From Terriglobia bacterium (GTDB taxonomy: Bacteria > Acidobacteriota > Terriglobia > JAJPHL01), in the NCBI GenBank assembly GCA_021325275.1, contig JAJPHL010000006.1, positions 61,140 through 125,139 of the forward strand: a DNA stretch of 64,000 nucleotides, written 5' to 3'. Each line of letters opens with the position of its first letter. Positions within the stretch are counted from its first letter, which is position 1. Shown one piece after another: positions 61,686 through 64,000 of the stretch. Position numbers and translations under genes: made by a program. The notes under the pieces were generated by a model. That model ran no database searches and had not been told where the DNA came from. It saw only the letters and a program-made list of their open reading frames with translations.

Positions 61686-61701
61686 TGTGATGTGGGTCAC
61701 T
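61686..61701. promoter_or_regulatory. CRP/FNR-type binding site between the stress-protein operon and the regulator
   Basis: TGTGATGTGGGTCACT matches TGTGA-N6-TCACA with one mismatch. It is centred about 44 bases upstream of the regulator's predicted transcription start. Confidence 0.6.
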
Positions 61702-61722
61702 AGGTGCGTCACTCGGGGGCCG

Positions 61723-61731
61723 TGTTATACT
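61723..61731 (+). promoter_or_regulatory. Extended -10 element of the FNR-like regulator
   Basis: TGT-TATACT, 15 bases before ATG 61747. Confidence 0.6.
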
Positions 61732-61746
61732 CACGCATTGCAGGTT

Positions 61747-62472
61747 ATGACGGCTCCCTCTCCATACGGCCTGAAGGTAATCGACAACTGTTTCTCCTGC
61801 CATTTGCGGGAAGATCGTCTGTTTTGCAATCTGCCACCCGAGGCGTTACGCGCGTTCGACGCGTTGAAGCAGTTGGCCACCTATCCCAAGGGCGCCACCC
61901 TGTTCGTGGAAGGCCAAGCGCCGCGCGGCGTGTACGTGGTTTGCAACGGTCAAGTGAAATTGTCGATGTCGTCGCGCGAAGGGCGCACCCTGATCGTGCG
62001 CATGGCGGAGAACGGCGAGGTGGTCGGGCTGCCCGCCACGGTCTCCGAGCTTCCGTATGAAGTGACCGCCGAGACGCAGACGCCGTGCCAGGTGAATTTC
62101 ATCCGCAAGTCCGATTTTTTGGCGTTCCTGCGCAGCAATCCCGACGCCATGCTGCGCGTGGCGCAGGAATTGAGCACACGATATTATTCGGCGTGCCGCG
62201 AGTTGAGGATGCTCGGGCTGACCGAGTCGGTTTCCGAACGCCTGGCCGGGATGCTGCTCGATTGGTCCGAGCGCCACGGCGATCGCACGCCGGAAGGAAT
62301 CCGCTTGCGCGTCAGCTTGACGCAGGAAGAAATCGCGCAGCAAGTGGGAACGGCGCGCGAAACCGTCAGCCGCCTGATCTCCGACCTGAAAAAGAAGAAA
62401 ATCATCGCCGTTCGTGGATCCATCATCGTGATTCAAGACGCTGTTGCGTTGAAACAAATCGCCAACGTTTAA
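61747..62472 (+). CDS. CRP/FNR family regulator with four FNR-like cysteines
   Basis: A 241-residue protein from MTAPSPYGLK (the upstream extension would run through the promoter). Cys15, Cys18 and Cys27 (NCFSCHLREDRLFCNL) and Cys114 (QTPCQVNF) sit where E. coli FNR has its [4Fe-4S] ligands, though the third Cys spacing is longer (x8, not x5). A cNMP-type sensor domain (~45-150), a long dimer helix and a winged helix follow, with recognition helix GTARETVSRLISDL (R-E-x2-S-R). It should bind TGTGA-type half-sites, as found upstream. Probably an oxygen-responsive activator of the neighbours. Confidence 0.88.
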   Translation: MTAPSPYGLKVIDNCFSCHLREDRLFCNLPPEALRAFDALKQLATYPKGATLFVEGQAPRGVYVVCNGQVKLSMSSREGRTLIVRMAENGEVVGLPATVSELPYEVTAETQTPCQVNFIRKSDFLAFLRSNPDAMLRVAQELSTRYYSACRELRMLGLTESVSERLAGMLLDWSERHGDRTPEGIRLRVSLTQEEIAQQVGTARETVSRLISDLKKKKIIAVRGSIIVIQDAVALKQIANV

Positions 62473-62494
62473 GCTTTTCCCACCACGCCCTTCC

Positions 62495-62510
62495 CGTGAT
62501 CCCCGTCACA
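62495..62510 (+). promoter_or_regulatory. CRP/FNR-type binding site upstream of the second stress-protein gene
   Basis: CGTGATCCCCGTCACA matches TGTGA-N6-TCACA with one mismatch. It is centred about 64 bases upstream of the start predicted from TACGCT at 62555-62560. Confidence 0.55.
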
Positions 62511-62554
62511 TCAAGTGGTGACACTCGCGCCTGAAGTTCGCGTCCTCCGGAGCG

Positions 62555-62560
62555 TACGCT
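62555..62560 (+). promoter_or_regulatory. Putative -10 element of the second stress-protein gene
   Basis: TACGCT, identical to the -10 hexamers of the synthetase genes, 34 bases before ATG 62595; an AAAGGAG ribosome-binding site lies in the leader. Confidence 0.4.
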
Positions 62561-62594
62561 CACTGCAGCAAAGTCAGCAAAGGAGAAATTCATC

Positions 62595-63476
62595 ATGTTG
62601 TTCAATAACATTCTTTGCGCCCTCGATTATTCCGAATTCTCCGATCGCGCCTGCCGCTATGCGTTTTCTCTCGCCAAGCAATACGGCGCGCACCTGGACC
62701 TGCTCCAAGTGGTGGAGCCGTATGTGATGTTCGGCCAGCCGGAATACGCCATCGTCGAATCGACGACGGTGATCCAGCAGCTCCACGACGATGCCGCGGG
62801 GCACGTTCACGAACTCGCCAAGAAATACGAGCGCTTCGGCGTCACGGTAAAGGAGTTGACACCGGAAGGCTCTGCCGCTGCCGTCATCCTCGACACCATT
62901 CCGAAGGAATCGATCGACCTCGTGGTGATGGGCACGCACGGACGCTCCGGTTTCGATCGTTTCGTGGTCGGTTCGGTGACGGAAAAAGTGATGCGCAAGG
63001 CGAATTGCCCCGTCCTGATCATTCGCAAGCCGGCGCACGATTTCGTCGACGACAAGTCGCTCGCGGAACCCGTGCACTTGCGCCGCATTCTGGCGTGCAC
63101 GGATTTCTCGGCGCATTCCGAGCGCGCCGTTCGTTACGCCGCATCGCTGGCGGCTGCGCACCACGCCGAATTGTCGCTGGTGCACGTGCTCGCGTCGGTT
63201 CCCGAAGACGGCGAGATCGCGCACCACTTGGCCCAAACGGCGCGTCACATGAAGACGACGATACCGGAGGAACTGCGCCACGCATCGGAAATTCATTGCC
63301 TCGTGCGGATCGGCCAGCCCTATCAGGAAATTCTCCAACTCGCCGCGCAATCGCAAGCGGATCTCGTGGTGATGGGCGTCGCGGGACGTCACGCGCTCGA
63401 CACGGCAGTCTTCGGATCGACGGCGCATCGCGTGATTCAGTTGGGTTCGTGTCCAGTGCTGGCGGTTCACATCTGA
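62595..63476 (+). CDS. Tandem universal stress protein (two UspA domains), second copy
   Basis: A 293-residue protein, MLFNNILCALDYSEFSDRA, with AAAGGAG 10 bases upstream. Domain 1 (~1-150) ends VMGTHGRSGFDRFVVGSVTEK and domain 2 (~155-293) VMGVAGRHALDTAVFGSTAHR; both retain the G-2x-G-9x-G(S/T) ATP-binding pattern. It follows the FNR-like regulator with its own CRP/FNR-type site, so it is likely controlled by that protein. Confidence 0.93.
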   Translation: MLFNNILCALDYSEFSDRACRYAFSLAKQYGAHLDLLQVVEPYVMFGQPEYAIVESTTVIQQLHDDAAGHVHELAKKYERFGVTVKELTPEGSAAAVILDTIPKESIDLVVMGTHGRSGFDRFVVGSVTEKVMRKANCPVLIIRKPAHDFVDDKSLAEPVHLRRILACTDFSAHSERAVRYAASLAAAHHAELSLVHVLASVPEDGEIAHHLAQTARHMKTTIPEELRHASEIHCLVRIGQPYQEILQLAAQSQADLVVMGVAGRHALDTAVFGSTAHRVIQLGSCPVLAVHI

Positions 63477-63639
63477 AGAAACGTGTCAGATCACGTGAGT
63501 CTACCGAAAGCCGCGTGGCTCTTTTTGAAAACGGGCCGCATGCGCACGGCGAGTCCGGCGCTGCGTCTGACTTTCGAGTGGTGTCTCACTTTGAATTTCG
63601 AGCGGCTCCGCCGCTGCTTTGCACGGAAGAACGACGTCC

Positions 63640-63965
63640 TTCCGAGCCTGCATAGCAGGCGAATTTGCGGTGGAAGACGGCGTCCCCTAAGCCTGCATCG
63701 CAGGCGATACAAGGTTAGCTCCAGGCGTGAGCCTGGGGAAGACGGACCAAATGAGCGAGCCTGCGAAGCTGGCGGCACAAACTTCCAAGTTATTGCGCGC
63801 GCACGGAATCGAATTCGAAGAGAAACGCTTGCGGACCTGACGGCCAAAATGGTGAAGCGTTTTGTGCCGCCCGCTTCGCAGGCTCATTGTTGATGCTGGG
63901 GTTTCCCCAGGCTGACGCCTGGGGCTAACGTTGTACCGCCTGCTGCGCAGGCTCGCTCGCATCAA
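63640..63965. repeat. REP-like imperfect inverted repeats, no gene seen
   Basis: The 520 bases after the stress-protein gene hold no convincing gene. From about 63690-63785 and inverted at 63850-63960, blocks such as CCAGGCGTGAGCCTGGGG and GAGCCTGCGAAGC occur in opposite orientation, with further GCAGGC/GCCTGC palindromes near 63645 and 63690. ORFs across this stretch are rich in Arg/Cys/Ser, as expected of repeats. 63477-63640 shows nothing recognisable. Confidence 0.65.
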
Positions 63966-64000
63966 CTCCAACCGATAGCGATGTGATCGACGGAAATACC

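Noticed and set aside
63483..63893. 136-codon plus-strand ORF in the last 520 bases
   Set aside because: It spans inverted repeats, has repeat-derived composition and no family resemblance.

Overview
The window (about 60% or more G+C by eye, densely coded on both strands) looks like chromosomal DNA of an acidobacterium of the Solibacter/Bryobacter kind. The clues are a TIGR03437-type C-terminal domain, a tandem pair of ADOP-type (acidobacterial duplicated orphan) permeases behind a PadR regulator, an Oar-like TonB-dependent receptor with a carboxypeptidase-regulatory-like N-terminus, large exported BNR/WD40 proteins, and glycine/arginine-rich exported proteins. I saw no rRNA, tRNA, CRISPR array, integrase or intact transposase.

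Layout. 0-3.1 kb: end of an exported propeller protein, a DUF481 outer-membrane protein, a DUF4230 membrane protein and a small coupled gene pair, separated by three copies of a 28-bp repeat. 3.1-8.9 kb: padR and two ADOP permeases under a palindromic operator. 8.9-12.9 kb (minus): malate synthase, a TPR/helix-turn-helix protein and a histidine phosphatase in one operon. 13-18 kb: a 1018-residue BNR protein, a MazEF toxin-antitoxin pair and a MEMO1-family protein. 18-25 kb: ECF sigma factor, FecR-type membrane regulator and a two-ATPase/two-permease ABC system, mostly with stop/start overlaps. 25-31.7 kb: retropepsin-like protease, tricorn-like S41 protease, YVTN propeller, a HupE-N-terminus-like protein and a DUF3500 protein.

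31.7-45.8 kb is the most unusual part: an NRPS-like locus. It holds one stand-alone adenylating enzyme with the wreck of a carrier domain behind it, two tandemly duplicated adenylation-carrier-thioesterase (A-T-TE) proteins that appear to activate a non-amino carboxylic acid, three glycosyltransferases of three families, a stand-alone carrier protein, and a C-A-T-TE NRPS module. All three thioesterase domains carry Cys in place of the usual Ser nucleophile. Several genes share an extended -10 element placed so close to the start codon that the mRNAs should be leaderless.

45.8-52.4 kb: a membrane-anchored regulator-like protein, the TonB-dependent receptor and an exported esterase. 52.4-63.5 kb looks like a low-oxygen/fermentation island: a P1B metal ATPase with a TPCP motif, a zinc alcohol dehydrogenase, acetate kinase, phosphoketolase, two universal stress proteins and an FNR-like regulator with four candidate iron-sulfur cysteines. 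Three matching TGTGA-N6-TCACA-type sites lie in front of the dehydrogenase, the regulator/stress-protein pair and the second stress protein, suggesting one local regulon. A 555-bp MITE-like element with a CTAG duplication separates the dehydrogenase side from acetate kinase and supplies the stop codons of both flanking genes. The last 520 bp hold REP-like inverted repeats and no convincing gene.
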